Source: an uncultured Candidatus Saccharibacteria bacterium (GTDB lineage: Bacteria; Patescibacteriota; Saccharimonadia; Saccharimonadales; Saccharimonadaceae). From it: a stretch of 64,000 nt of DNA. Of this stretch, positions 17,916-26,169 are shown one piece after another. The notes beneath the pieces were generated by a model. The model ran no database searches, was not told the origin of the DNA, and saw nothing but the letters and a program-made list of their open reading frames with translations. Location: contig CAMYAY010000006.1 in NCBI GenBank assembly GCA_947253945.1, positions 1 to 64,000 of the forward strand. Reading direction: 5' to 3'. A program made the translations under genes and the position numbers. Numbering within the stretch: the first letter of the stretch is position 1; every line of letters begins with the position of its first letter.

Positions 17916-17938
17916 AAATGCCAAATTTAATATTAAAA

Positions 17939-17962
17939 TACCCCCACCAATTGGCGGGGGTT
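17939..17962 (-). terminator. Terminator of the 18.0 kb gene
   Basis: On the minus strand CCCCCGCC/GGTGGGGG with a short AT loop and TATTTT. Confidence 0.88.
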
Positions 17963-17972
17963 TAGTTATGAG

Positions 17973-18500
17973 TTAACTGTACATGGTCCCGTGATGCTCG
18001 GAGCAGTCATAAACCGGCTCCGCATTATGCAAATCAACCACCGCGTAATGCGGCGCCACATCAGCGCTGTACACGATATCCATTACCATATTGTCATGGC
18101 GCACCACTGGAATAACCAGCGACGTATAAGCCAGCAACGAGTACTGCTTATATCGCGAATAGACTTCACAATCTGGCGCCAGCAAAAATGCTGCGCGATA
18201 GCCGTCAATCTCACCTGTCAGCACACAGTCATCAAACAAACCTTCGTTAAACTGCTGTGCAAACAGACTAATGTCGCCCGCGTAATCTTGCGTCAAATAC
18301 GCCCACAGCAGACTAGACTCTTCCGTCAGACCGCGCGTATAGTGGCGCATTGGCACCAAACGCAGGTCGGTCACGCGGTCGCCCACGTGAAAATCGTACA
18401 ACACATCGTGCGACAATGTAGCAACCTCGGCCACTTGCTGACGCAAGGCAGATTCGGCTGTATCTGGGGCGCGCCCAGCTGGCTTCTTGTGCTTTGTCAT
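17973..18500 (-). CDS. Unknown protein, HVGDRV family, copy 2
   Basis: Not recognised. The product has 175 residues and is a paralogue of the 17308-17838 gene (shared YDFHVGDRV, LRL, RHYxR, LxQDYxxD, IxGYRAxFLL, IPVxRxD). The N-terminal 30 residues differ. The start at 18500 follows AAGGAGTTACG. Its promoter and leader are an exact 78-base duplicate of those of copy 1, while the coding parts have diverged. Confidence 0.8.
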   Translation of the reverse strand: MTKHKKPAGRAPDTAESALRQQVAEVATLSHDVLYDFHVGDRVTDLRLVPMRHYTRGLTEESSLLWAYLTQDYAGDISLFAQQFNEGLFDDCVLTGEIDGYRAAFLLAPDCEVYSRYKQYSLLAYTSLVIPVVRHDNMVMDIVYSADVAPHYAVVDLHNAEPVYDCSEHHGTMYS

Positions 18501-18502
18501 CG

Positions 18503-18580
18503 TAACTCCTTTAATGTACATCAATGCAATCTGCATTAATGGGGCTATTATAACATAAAAAAGAGCTCCACCAACTGGCA
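18503..18580 (-). repeat. 78-base leader and promoter repeat, copy 2
   Basis: Identical to 17838-17915. The upstream part also forms the stem GAGCTC/GAGCTC with a T-run, which is the terminator of the preceding minus-strand gene, so terminator and next promoter are fused. Confidence 0.95.
18506..18556 (-). promoter_or_regulatory. Promoter and GUACAUU leader of the 18.0 kb gene
   Basis: Same elements as copy 1: extended -10 TATAAT, AATGCA/TGCATT hairpin, GTACATT, AAGGAG. Confidence 0.85.
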
Positions 18581-18586
18581 GAGCTC
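18556..18586 (-). terminator. Terminator of the 18.6 kb gene
   Basis: On the minus strand GAGCTCTGCC...GGAGCTC followed by six T; it directly adjoins the TATAAT of the next gene. Confidence 0.8.
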
Positions 18587-18621
18587 AACTGGCAAAATGC
18601 CAAATTAATTAATATTCAGAA

Positions 18622-19041
18622 TTATCCAATCTCCACATAGTCTTGTTTGATATTATAATTCACATTATAACTCTCGTCGTCACAACGATGGAACCCTTGG
18701 AAGCCGACAATGGCTAACTTTGGGTCATATTTGACTAGAGAATTAGCCGTTGGCTTGAACAGAATCATTTGATTCCGGTCCGGCTTGAGCCGCACGAGTA
18801 GGGTAAACGGCATATGCGCCGGCGACGTTAGCAATTCGCTAAAATGTCGCTCCAGCTGCCACCAATCGCCCGCAAAGTCATGCGTCAACAGTTCGGTTAT
18901 CTCCAACTTTTTCCCATAAATGTCGTGCCGTCGCACGCCACTCTGTATCACATACAGCTTGTGCGCCGTAACTCCATGAATATTAACTAATTGTAATGTG
19001 CTAGGCGGTGCTATGACCTGCCCGTTATTTTCTTTTACCAT
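18622..19041 (-). CDS. Unknown protein, divergent HVGDRV-family member
   Basis: Not recognised. The product has 139 residues. Its middle (RRHDIYGKKLEITELLTHDF, then AGDWWQLERHFSELL) lines up with RHYTRGLTEESSLLWAYLTQDY, AGD... of the neighbouring gene, so I place it in the same family. The leader differs: a long hairpin CTGTGCA/TGCACAG and AAGGGG instead of the GUACAUU box. Confidence 0.7.
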   Translation of the reverse strand: MVKENNGQVIAPPSTLQLVNIHGVTAHKLYVIQSGVRRHDIYGKKLEITELLTHDFAGDWWQLERHFSELLTSPAHMPFTLLVRLKPDRNQMILFKPTANSLVKYDPKLAIVGFQGFHRCDDESYNVNYNIKQDYVEIG

Positions 19042-19109
19042 ATCTATGCCCCTTTATTTGGGGCTGTGCAGCCTTTGCACAGCGAGCTAACCTTGATTAG
19101 CTTCCGCCA

Positions 19110-19139
19110 ATTATAGCAACTGGTGGGGCGGAGTGTCAA
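19110..19139 (-). promoter_or_regulatory. Promoter of the 18.6 kb gene
   Basis: TTGACA (19134-19139 on the minus strand), 18 bases, TATAAT (19110-19115). Confidence 0.85.
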
Positions 19140-19167
19140 CCGCCACTTTGGCATTTTGCGGGGCACG

Positions 19168-19176
19168 TGCTACACT
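19168..19176 (+). promoter_or_regulatory. Extended -10 promoter, leaderless topA
   Basis: TGCTACACT; the hexamer ends seven bases before the ATG at 19184. Confidence 0.75.
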
Positions 19177-19183
19177 TATAACA

Positions 19184-21622
19184 ATGAGCGAAAAAACCAT
19201 CAAAAATCTTGTAATTGTGGAGTCGCCGGCGAAGGCGCACACTATTGAGGGCTACCTCGGCAAGGATTACACCGTTATGGCCAGCGTAGGGCACATCCGC
19301 AGCATCGCCAAGCGCGCCAAAGACGGCGTGAAGCCAATCGACACGGCACACGACTTTGCCGCCATTTATGAAATTGACCCAGATAAAAAGAAAACTGTCG
19401 CCGAGCTGCGCAAGGCCGTTCGCGCCGCCAAGACCGTTTGGCTCGCAACCGATGAAGACCGCGAGGGGGAGGCTATTGCGTGGCACCTCTGTGAAGTACT
19501 GAAGCTCGACCCAGCCAAGACCAACCGCATCGTCTTTCACGAGATTACCAAAGACGCCATCACGCACGCCATCGCTAGCCCGCGCACTGTTGATATGAGT
19601 CTGGTGCATGCCCAGCAGGCGCGGCAGATTCTTGACCGTCTAGTGGGATTTGAGTTAAGCCCAGTGGTTTGGAAGAAAGTCCCCGGCGGCAAGTCCGCGG
19701 GGCGCGTTCAGTCGCCAGCGGTTCGCTTGGTGGTGGAGCGGGAGCGCGAAATCGCCAAGTTCCAGCCCACCGTCACCTTTAAGGTTGCCGGCACCCTACT
19801 GAAAGGCGACGAAGAAGTCAAGGTTGCCCTGCAGCAAGACCTGCCTGACGAAGCCACCGCTGAGAAATTTATGCAAAGCCTCGAAGGCTGCACTTACACC
19901 GTGGGCGACGTCACCAGCACCACTGGCGTTCGCCGACCGCTGCCGCCATTTACCACTTCAACCTTGCAGCAAGACGCCAACCAACGCCTCGGTATGAGCG
20001 CCAAAGCAACCATGAGCATCGCCCAGCAACTTTACCAAGCCGGTCTGATTACCTACATGCGTACCGACTCAGTCAACTTGAGCCAGCAGGCCATTGCCAG
20101 CGCCGGCGCGTACATTGAATCTAATTTTGGCGAAGAATACCACCAAGTGCGCACTTTTAAGACCAAGACGGCGGGTGCACAAGAGGCGCACGAAGCCATT
20201 CGCCCAACCGACTTCCGCCGCGAAACCGTTGACGGCGACGCCCGCACCAACAAGCTATACAATTTAATTCGCACCCGCGCCCTCGCCACCCAGATGGCAG
20301 ACGCCAAGCTCGACCGCACCACGGCCACCATCAACATCTCCGGCCACGGCGAGCAGCTGACCGCCAAAGGCGAAGTCGTGGCGTTCCCTGGGTTTTTGAA
20401 AGTCTACGGCGCAAGCAAAAACGAGCTCTTACCGAGCCTCACCGTGGGCGACCAACTCGCCGCACAAGAACTCGTGGCGCACCAGACCTTTAGCCGCCCA
20501 CCAGCGCGCTACACTGAAGGTTCGCTGGTGAAGAAGCTTGAGGAGCTCGAAATCGGGCGACCTTCCACTTACGCCACCATCATCTCGACCATCCAGACCC
20601 GCGGCTATGTCGTCAAGGGCGAGAGCGACGGCGTGGAGCGCGAAGTGACCGAATATGTTTTGGCGGGCGACCACGTGACGCGCCGCGTCGTAACCGAGAA
20701 GACGGGCAGCGACAAGGGCAAGCTCATCCCAACCCCAAGCGGCACGGTTGTAGCGGACTTCCTGACTAACTACTTTAATAGCATCGTGGATTACGATTTT
20801 ACCGCGCACGTTGAGAAGGACCTCGACGAAATTGCTGAGGATAAGCTCGACAAGGTGCAAATGCTGCGCGACTTTTACGACCCGTTCCACGCCAAGATTA
20901 ACCAGAGCGACACCATCGACCGCTCCAAGGTGGCAGGGCAGCGTCTCGTGGGCAAAGACCCGCAAGGGCGCGAGATTTACGCCCGCATTGGGCGTTTCGG
21001 GCCAATGCTACTACGCGGCGACGGCGACACCAAGGACGCCGTAACCTTTGCCAATATGCCAGCAGACGCGACGGTTGAAACTGTCACCCTTGAGCAGGCA
21101 CTCAAGATGTTTGAGCTGCCGCGCACCGTGGGCACCACCGCCGACGGACAGACCATCACCGCCAACATTGGGCGCTTCGGACCTTATATTAAGGTAGGTA
21201 GCAAGTTCGTCAGCATCAAGCCGCTTGGCGTGTTTGAAATCGACGAAGCCAAGGCACGCGAGCTCTGGCAAGCCAAGCAAGAGGCCGAGGCTGCGCGACA
21301 CATTAACACCTTTGGCAACATTGAAGTCTTAAATGGCCGCTTCGGGCCATACGTCACCGACGGTACTAAGAATGCCAAAGTGCCAAAGGATGTCGACCCG
21401 AAAACCTTGACCGCCGAGCAAGCGCAAGCGTTGCTTGACAAAGCTCCCGCAAAGCCGGCACGTAAAACCGCCGCTAAGGCTAAGAAACCGGCTACAAAAG
21501 CTAAAAAGACCACCACAACCAAGCGTGCCACCACGACCAAGGCCAAGAAGGCAACTACCACCAAGCGCACCACCACCGCTAAGGCTAAAACGACGCGCAA
21601 GACCCCCACATCTAAGGCCTAG
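19184..21622 (+). CDS. topA: DNA topoisomerase I
   Basis: TopA relaxes negative supercoils by single-strand passage. The product has 812 residues. The TOPRIM domain opens with LVIVESPAKA and contains ATDEDREGEAIAWHL; the catalytic Tyr is in GLITYMRTDSVNLS. The C-terminus has two RFGPY(I/V) repeats typical of the topo I C-terminal repeat domain rather than Cys4 zinc fingers, then a tail of about 55 residues that is almost only Lys, Thr, Ala, Pro. The start is the ATG 3' of the -10 box; a longer frame from 19133 would read through the promoter. Confidence 0.97.
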   Translation: MSEKTIKNLVIVESPAKAHTIEGYLGKDYTVMASVGHIRSIAKRAKDGVKPIDTAHDFAAIYEIDPDKKKTVAELRKAVRAAKTVWLATDEDREGEAIAWHLCEVLKLDPAKTNRIVFHEITKDAITHAIASPRTVDMSLVHAQQARQILDRLVGFELSPVVWKKVPGGKSAGRVQSPAVRLVVEREREIAKFQPTVTFKVAGTLLKGDEEVKVALQQDLPDEATAEKFMQSLEGCTYTVGDVTSTTGVRRPLPPFTTSTLQQDANQRLGMSAKATMSIAQQLYQAGLITYMRTDSVNLSQQAIASAGAYIESNFGEEYHQVRTFKTKTAGAQEAHEAIRPTDFRRETVDGDARTNKLYNLIRTRALATQMADAKLDRTTATINISGHGEQLTAKGEVVAFPGFLKVYGASKNELLPSLTVGDQLAAQELVAHQTFSRPPARYTEGSLVKKLEELEIGRPSTYATIISTIQTRGYVVKGESDGVEREVTEYVLAGDHVTRRVVTEKTGSDKGKLIPTPSGTVVADFLTNYFNSIVDYDFTAHVEKDLDEIAEDKLDKVQMLRDFYDPFHAKINQSDTIDRSKVAGQRLVGKDPQGREIYARIGRFGPMLLRGDGDTKDAVTFANMPADATVETVTLEQALKMFELPRTVGTTADGQTITANIGRFGPYIKVGSKFVSIKPLGVFEIDEAKARELWQAKQEAEAARHINTFGNIEVLNGRFGPYVTDGTKNAKVPKDVDPKTLTAEQAQALLDKAPAKPARKTAAKAKKPATKAKKTTTTKRATTTKAKKATTTKRTTTAKAKTTRKTPTSKA

Positions 21623-21693
21623 CATATTATGCCACAATACCGCTTATCCTAAAAATGTCACAACTTAATCTTGCGCAAAAATCTAGTTTAATG

Positions 21694-21699
21694 TATAAT
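21694..21699 (+). promoter_or_regulatory. -10 element and structured leader of the sigma4/HARE gene
   Basis: TATAAT, followed by a 55-base leader with GTCAACC-GCAA-GGTGAC (GNRA-capped hairpin) before the ribosome binding site. Confidence 0.6.
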
Positions 21700-21760
21700 C
21701 TTTAGTAGATTTAAAAGTTACATTAATGTCAACCGCAAGGTGACGAGAAAGGCAGGTGAG

Positions 21761-22804
21761 ATGGCTGAAGCCGATAAGACTAATACTAAGGTGTTAAACG
21801 CTGCGGTTACTAGTCTTATCAGTCAACTCGACCCTGAGCGCGAGCGCGCCGTCATCACCAGCCGTTTTGGGCTGAGCGGCGAGCGGCTAACGCTTGAGCA
21901 GGTGGGTGAAAGCCTTGGCATCACTCGCGAACGCGTGCGACAGATTGAGAAGGCGACCCTGATTCGCCTCCGCCTATCCCTCGATGACGGCAAAAATGCC
22001 GCCTTTATTGAGGCCGAGATGGCTATCACCAAAGCGTTGCATGAACTTGGGCGTGGTGCGCGCATTGAGAAGCTCTCTCACGCCATGGTGGGCGACCACA
22101 GCGCCGTGGCGGCTATCTCATTGCTCGCTGAAATCAGCAGCAAGATGATTATCACGACCGAGAACAATAACTACTACGCCGCCGTCATCTTGACCGCCGA
22201 CAAGACCGAAAAGGACATCCGCAAGGACGCCGACGCCCTCGTCGCCATTATCAAGCAGGCAGGCGAGCCGTTGACTGCCGAGCAGCTCTTCGACAAGACC
22301 GCAGGGCGCTACGAACACCCAAGTGAAGCCGTCGCCATTGCCAGCGTCAGTAAGAAGATTGCCACATTGTACAACCTCTGGGGTTTAGTCAGCTGGCCAA
22401 TCGTCAACCCGCGCAACATTCGCGACAAGATTTATGTGGTACTCCGCAACCACGACGCGCCGCTGCACTTTAGCGACATCGCCGAGGCCGTCAAGGCGCA
22501 AAACTTCAAGCGCAATAACATCAGCGAACAGGCCATCCACAACGAACTCATCAAAGACAAGCGCTTTGTGCTAATTGGCCGCGGCATTTACGCCCTCGCC
22601 GAGCGCGGCTACCAAGCCGGTTCCATCGCCGACGTCATCACCGCACTCCTCAAGCAAAACGGGCCAATGAACCGCGAAGACATCGTGCGCCAAGTACTCA
22701 AGGTGCGCAAGGTGCGCGAAGCGACCGTGCTGCTCAACTTACAGAGTAAGCCACAGTTCAAGCGCGCCGGCGACGCCAAATACCAGCTCGTCCAAACCCA
22801 TTAG
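21761..22804 (+). CDS. Sigma-70 region 4 / HARE-HTH regulator
   Basis: The product has 347 residues. Residues 18-75 are a sigma-region-4 helix-turn-helix (LDPERERAVITSRFGLSG, LEQVGESLGITRERVRQIEK), the -35-binding module, but there are no regions 1-3. The middle and end carry winged-helix domains of HARE/RpoE-delta type (ISEQAIHNELIKDKRFVLIG and a third copy near the end). It probably tunes RNA polymerase. The start at 21761 is chosen for its AGGCAGGTGAG; the frame is open upstream to 21740. Confidence 0.8.
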   Translation: MAEADKTNTKVLNAAVTSLISQLDPERERAVITSRFGLSGERLTLEQVGESLGITRERVRQIEKATLIRLRLSLDDGKNAAFIEAEMAITKALHELGRGARIEKLSHAMVGDHSAVAAISLLAEISSKMIITTENNNYYAAVILTADKTEKDIRKDADALVAIIKQAGEPLTAEQLFDKTAGRYEHPSEAVAIASVSKKIATLYNLWGLVSWPIVNPRNIRDKIYVVLRNHDAPLHFSDIAEAVKAQNFKRNNISEQAIHNELIKDKRFVLIGRGIYALAERGYQAGSIADVITALLKQNGPMNREDIVRQVLKVRKVREATVLLNLQSKPQFKRAGDAKYQLVQTH

Positions 22805-23200
22805 CTAAGCACCCAACACTAGCTAAACCTATATTTTAAACACACACTACAATACCCACAATGTAATCCAAAAATCCTAAATGTATTGAACTAATACAAA
22901 ATACTTTACATTAACAACAAAATCAATTATAATATGTGGCATAGTTGGATAAAACCAGCTTGAACATTAAGTACAAAGTAGATTAACGTATATAAATATA
23001 AGATATAGACTGTATTTACAAGGTGTTAATGGCCATGCGAAAATACGTCGTCGATCCTATATTATATAATGAACTGGTTAGCTATGATGGATTGTGCTAT
23101 ATTCAATATAGACATTTCACCTTAGCGTCATTATACAATTCCATAACAAATGGAAAAGTATTTGTCATAAACAATATACACCATAAAGGAGGTGATCATA
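22805..23200. other. AT-rich stretch with a promoter and a possible short upstream frame
   Basis: Base composition falls sharply here relative to the flanking genes. TATAAT at 22928-22933 begins a long leader. A frame from ATG 23029 (MAMRKYVVDPILYNELVSYD...) runs without stop into the small acidic gene, so a 105-residue fusion starting at 23029 is possible. No RNA gene was recognised. Confidence 0.5.
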
Positions 23201-23346
23201 TGACAGATCAATATCCAGATGATTATCCAGATGATTATCCAGATGATGAGCCGTATTATGATCCGAATGAACCAGATGATCCATCTGAAGATCCAGACTA
23301 TATTCAATCTCAGGCTGAAGATTCTGACAGCTCATCTTGGGGATAA
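23201..23346 (+). CDS. Small acidic Pro-Asp-Tyr repeat protein
   Basis: Not recognised. The product has 48 residues, extremely acidic: QYPDDYPDDYPDDEPYYD followed by more Asp/Glu/Pro/Ser. Three exact 12-base repeats (23212-23247) code for the repeated YPDD. The start is chosen because AAAGGAGGTGATC, the full complement of a typical 16S 3' end, lies just upstream. The alternative is a 105-residue protein from 23029. It ends in a strong terminator. Confidence 0.6.
23212..23247 (+). repeat. Three 12-base tandem repeats
   Basis: TATCCAGATGAT three times in a row, in frame (YPDD), with a length that could change without frameshift. Confidence 0.95.
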
Positions 23347-23379
23347 TTAACAACAGTAGCGTTTTATCTACAATTTACG

Positions 23380-23409
23380 CCGCCCCAGCACGAGTCTGGG
23401 GCGGTTTTT
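23380..23409 (+). terminator. Terminator of the acidic protein gene
   Basis: CCGCCCCAG/CTGGGGCGG with a seven-base loop and TTTTT. Confidence 0.95.
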
Positions 23410-23429
23410 AATTATTAATGTGATATTAT

Positions 23430-23435
23430 TATAAT
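23430..23435 (+). promoter_or_regulatory. -10 element of the M16 peptidase pair
   Basis: TATAAT about 40 bases before the ATG at 23475; AAGGAG serves as ribosome binding site. Confidence 0.6.
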
Positions 23436-23474
23436 TGATATTATAAAGCTCGCGCGGGGGCAGTAAGGAGAACT

Positions 23475-24770
23475 ATGCGGTATCAGGTGCATCAATTGAA
23501 GTTGGGCAACGGGGCAGAGGGACTAGTGGTCGACATTCCCAACGCCGTTTCGGTGTACAGTATGTTGAACTTTGCGGGCGGCCGCGCAGCGGTGGATGAC
23601 TTGAAGCACAAAGACCAAGTGCCGCAGTTGCTAACTAACCTAGCTACTGAGGTAGCGGGCTACAAAGACAACGAATTTTATAATGCTTTAACGCGCAACG
23701 GCGCCTATCTTGATGCACATGGCGGGAACACTAGTGTTGGATATTCTGTAAAATGCCCACGCTTTGACGCCGAGCGCACGCTTGATCTAATCGCCAAATC
23801 ACTCGAGCAACCAGATATTAACGCAAGCAATCTCGCCCGCGAAAAGAAGAACTTAACTAGCAAGCTGAAGTCGCTCACCACGGACGGCGGCGAACTAATC
23901 ATTAGCCACACACTGGCTCACTTTGGCTACCCGCGGTTATCACCTCAAGCATCGCTCGCCACGCTAGACGGCATCACGCCCGAAGATATCCAAGAATACC
24001 GCGCGCAAAACTTGACCACCGACAACTTGCGCTTTATCATCGCGGGCGACTTTAACGGTGACTTAACCGTAGTCGACCGCCTGCGCCAGCTTGACTTGCC
24101 GCGCGGGAAGCGATTTAAGTGCAGCTTGCTAGCAGCCGAAAATGGCACGCAATATTATTTCAAGCCCTACAGCGGCGCCAAAATTATCTTAGCCCAAGCA
24201 ATATTCGCCTTACAGCGGCCGCTAACCCTACGCGACAAACTAATCGCCCGATTAATCTGCGACTTACTTTGCGGCGGGTTCGATTCACTCGTGTTTGGCG
24301 AAGCACGTCAGCACGGCTGGGCTTACTACGCCATTACAAAACAGTTTATCAGCAACTTGCATACCAATCTGCCAATCATCGTAATATTTCGCGCCAGCGA
24401 AGAAAACGTGCCGCACATGATTCAATTGATAGCTGACGCTTTAGTCAAATTAAGCCAGGGCGCACTAGCCCCAGAGCGGCTCGATGCCGTCAAGCAGATG
24501 CTAACTGGGTACGAGTCAATGCGTTATGACACCACTAGTAGCATTGCAGATAGCCTAAGCGACCGCTATTTTACCACCGGTGAAGTGATTGATTTGACCA
24601 CCATCCCGGAGTTGATAAGTAGTATCACAATGAGCGACATTCAGCAACTGACCACCGAAATTCTTGCCAGCCACCTGCGCATGGTGGGTATGTTTGGTGA
24701 CACCACCGAATCGGTGGCCATAGCCGCCGCGGCAAAGTTGGACGCCATCTTAAACGGGGAGGAGAAATAA
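23475..24770 (+). CDS. M16 family protein, zinc site lost
   Basis: The product has 431 residues, the size of an M16B subunit with two similar halves. The second gene of the pair aligns along its whole length. Where that gene has the HxxEH zinc motif this one has QLLTN (residues 51-55), and the third ligand Glu is Lys (TSKL, near 130). It is therefore probably the non-catalytic partner of a two-subunit peptidase, as in mitochondrial processing peptidase. No signal peptide. AAGGAG precedes the ATG. Confidence 0.85.
   Translation: MRYQVHQLKLGNGAEGLVVDIPNAVSVYSMLNFAGGRAAVDDLKHKDQVPQLLTNLATEVAGYKDNEFYNALTRNGAYLDAHGGNTSVGYSVKCPRFDAERTLDLIAKSLEQPDINASNLAREKKNLTSKLKSLTTDGGELIISHTLAHFGYPRLSPQASLATLDGITPEDIQEYRAQNLTTDNLRFIIAGDFNGDLTVVDRLRQLDLPRGKRFKCSLLAAENGTQYYFKPYSGAKIILAQAIFALQRPLTLRDKLIARLICDLLCGGFDSLVFGEARQHGWAYYAITKQFISNLHTNLPIIVIFRASEENVPHMIQLIADALVKLSQGALAPERLDAVKQMLTGYESMRYDTTSSIADSLSDRYFTTGEVIDLTTIPELISSITMSDIQQLTTEILASHLRMVGMFGDTTESVAIAAAAKLDAILNGEEK
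24030..24120 (+). repeat. 91-base identical block, copy 1
   Basis: Identical to 25325-25415, while flanking sequence of the two M16 genes is much more different. It codes for FIIAGDFNGDLTVVDRLRQL and the next residues. Confidence 0.93.
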
Positions 24771-24772
24771 CC

Positions 24773-26059
24773 ATGCAATATCAGGTAAACCAGCTAAAAC
24801 TAGCTAACGGCGCAGAGGGTCTGGTGGTCGACATTCCCAACGCCGTTTCAGTGTACAGCCTACTGAGTTTTGCTGGCGGCTATGACGCCGTGGCGGATTA
24901 TCTACACAAACACCAGACACCACATATTTTAGAGCACGTTTCGCTTTACACCGCAGGTTACTCAGAGCATCTTATGACTGAATTACAAAAACGCGGTGCA
25001 ATCGCCAATGCTTCCACTGACACCATTAATATCACTTACATTGCGCAAACTCCAACTTATGACTTTGCGCGCGTACTAGACTTAGATGCACAGATATTTG
25101 AGCGCCCCGCTGCTACACCCGAGCTAGTAGAACTCGAAAAGAAAAACATCACTAGCGAGCTGAAAGCCCGCCTTGAAAATGGTAGCTATTGGCTGCGCCA
25201 CACTTTCAGAACCTACCTTGGCCACCACAGTTTACAGGCAACTGACGCCATTGCCACACTCGACAACATCACGTTTGAAGATATCCAAGAGTACCGCGCG
25301 CAGAGCTTCACCACCGACAACCTACGCTTTATCATCGCGGGCGACTTTAACGGTGACTTAACCGTAGTCGACCGCCTGCGCCAGCTTGACTTGCCGCGCG
25401 GGAAGCGATTTAAGTATAATTTACCAACAGTCGAAAATAGCACCAAGTACTGCTTTGAAGCCCGACCGCGCGTTAAAATTATCACTGCTGGGCTAGGCTT
25501 TGCCTTGCGTCGCCCACTAACTATACGCGACGCGCTAATCTGTGATATCATACGCTATTTGCTCTTCATGAGCCATAGTTCGCACGTATTTAATATAGCG
25601 CACAACAAGGGATGGTCGAGCTATGTTACCGCCATCAGACTTGACCACTACAGCAATATCACTCTGCCGCTTGGCATCATATTTAAGAGTAGCGCCGGCA
25701 ATCTCACTAACATGATACAACTAATTAGCCAAACGCTTAAGAAACTAGGACAGGGCGAATTACCAGAGATGGATGCGGAACTAGAGCGCATCAAATGCAA
25801 GATGATTGGGAAGAAATTGATGGTTTATGAAACGCCAAAAGATATAGCAAATGCGCTATATATTCGTTACTTCGCGACCGGCGAGGTGGTCGACTTGAAC
25901 GCCGCGCCAGAGGTGATAAAAAGCATTACGCTGGGCGATATCCAGCAACTAGCACGCGAGCTAACGTCTAGCCCGCTGCGCATGGTGGGGCTATATGGCG
26001 ACATCGCCGAGGCTGACGCTGCAGCTGCTGCCGCCACTCTAGACGCCGCACTGAAGTAA
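24773..26059 (+). CDS. M16 family zinc metallopeptidase (active-type subunit)
   Basis: The product has 428 residues. The inverted zinc motif is H51-I-L-E54-H55 (TPHILEHVS) and the third ligand is probably Glu129 (NITSELKA), 74 residues later, normal M16 spacing. Its ATG follows the stop of the degenerate paralogue by two bases, with GGAGGAG in the end of that gene, so the two are made together. There is no signal peptide, so it would act on peptides inside the cell. An MPP-like heterodimer is inferred. Confidence 0.87.
   Translation: MQYQVNQLKLANGAEGLVVDIPNAVSVYSLLSFAGGYDAVADYLHKHQTPHILEHVSLYTAGYSEHLMTELQKRGAIANASTDTINITYIAQTPTYDFARVLDLDAQIFERPAATPELVELEKKNITSELKARLENGSYWLRHTFRTYLGHHSLQATDAIATLDNITFEDIQEYRAQSFTTDNLRFIIAGDFNGDLTVVDRLRQLDLPRGKRFKYNLPTVENSTKYCFEARPRVKIITAGLGFALRRPLTIRDALICDIIRYLLFMSHSSHVFNIAHNKGWSSYVTAIRLDHYSNITLPLGIIFKSSAGNLTNMIQLISQTLKKLGQGELPEMDAELERIKCKMIGKKLMVYETPKDIANALYIRYFATGEVVDLNAAPEVIKSITLGDIQQLARELTSSPLRMVGLYGDIAEADAAAAAATLDAALK
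25325..25415 (+). repeat. 91-base identical block, copy 2
   Basis: Identical to 24030-24120; sign of recent gene conversion within the tandem pair. Confidence 0.93.
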
Positions 26060-26133
26060 CACCCATGTAAAGGAACTTGCCGCCCAACAGAGGCGACGCG
26101 GCAGGGCGGGGCGCCCTTGTAAGTTGGTAGCGC

Positions 26134-26162
26134 TTGCTTACACTAGCGTTTTGTGCTACTAT
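26134..26162 (+). promoter_or_regulatory. Promoter of the TraG/TraD-like ATPase gene
   Basis: TTGCTT (26134-26139), 17 bases, TACTAT (26157-26162) with extended TG; seven bases to the ATG at 26170, so the mRNA is probably leaderless. Confidence 0.7.
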
Positions 26163-26169
26163 AATAGCG

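Noticed and set aside
17308..18500. HVGDRV genes as members of the FDR family
   Set aside because: They share the leader type, but I could not align the RY...FDR...NPxW pattern; kept as a separate family.
22805..23028. Small RNA gene in the AT-rich gap
   Set aside because: A promoter-like TATAAT exists but no stable fold, terminator or known RNA signature before the next reading frame.
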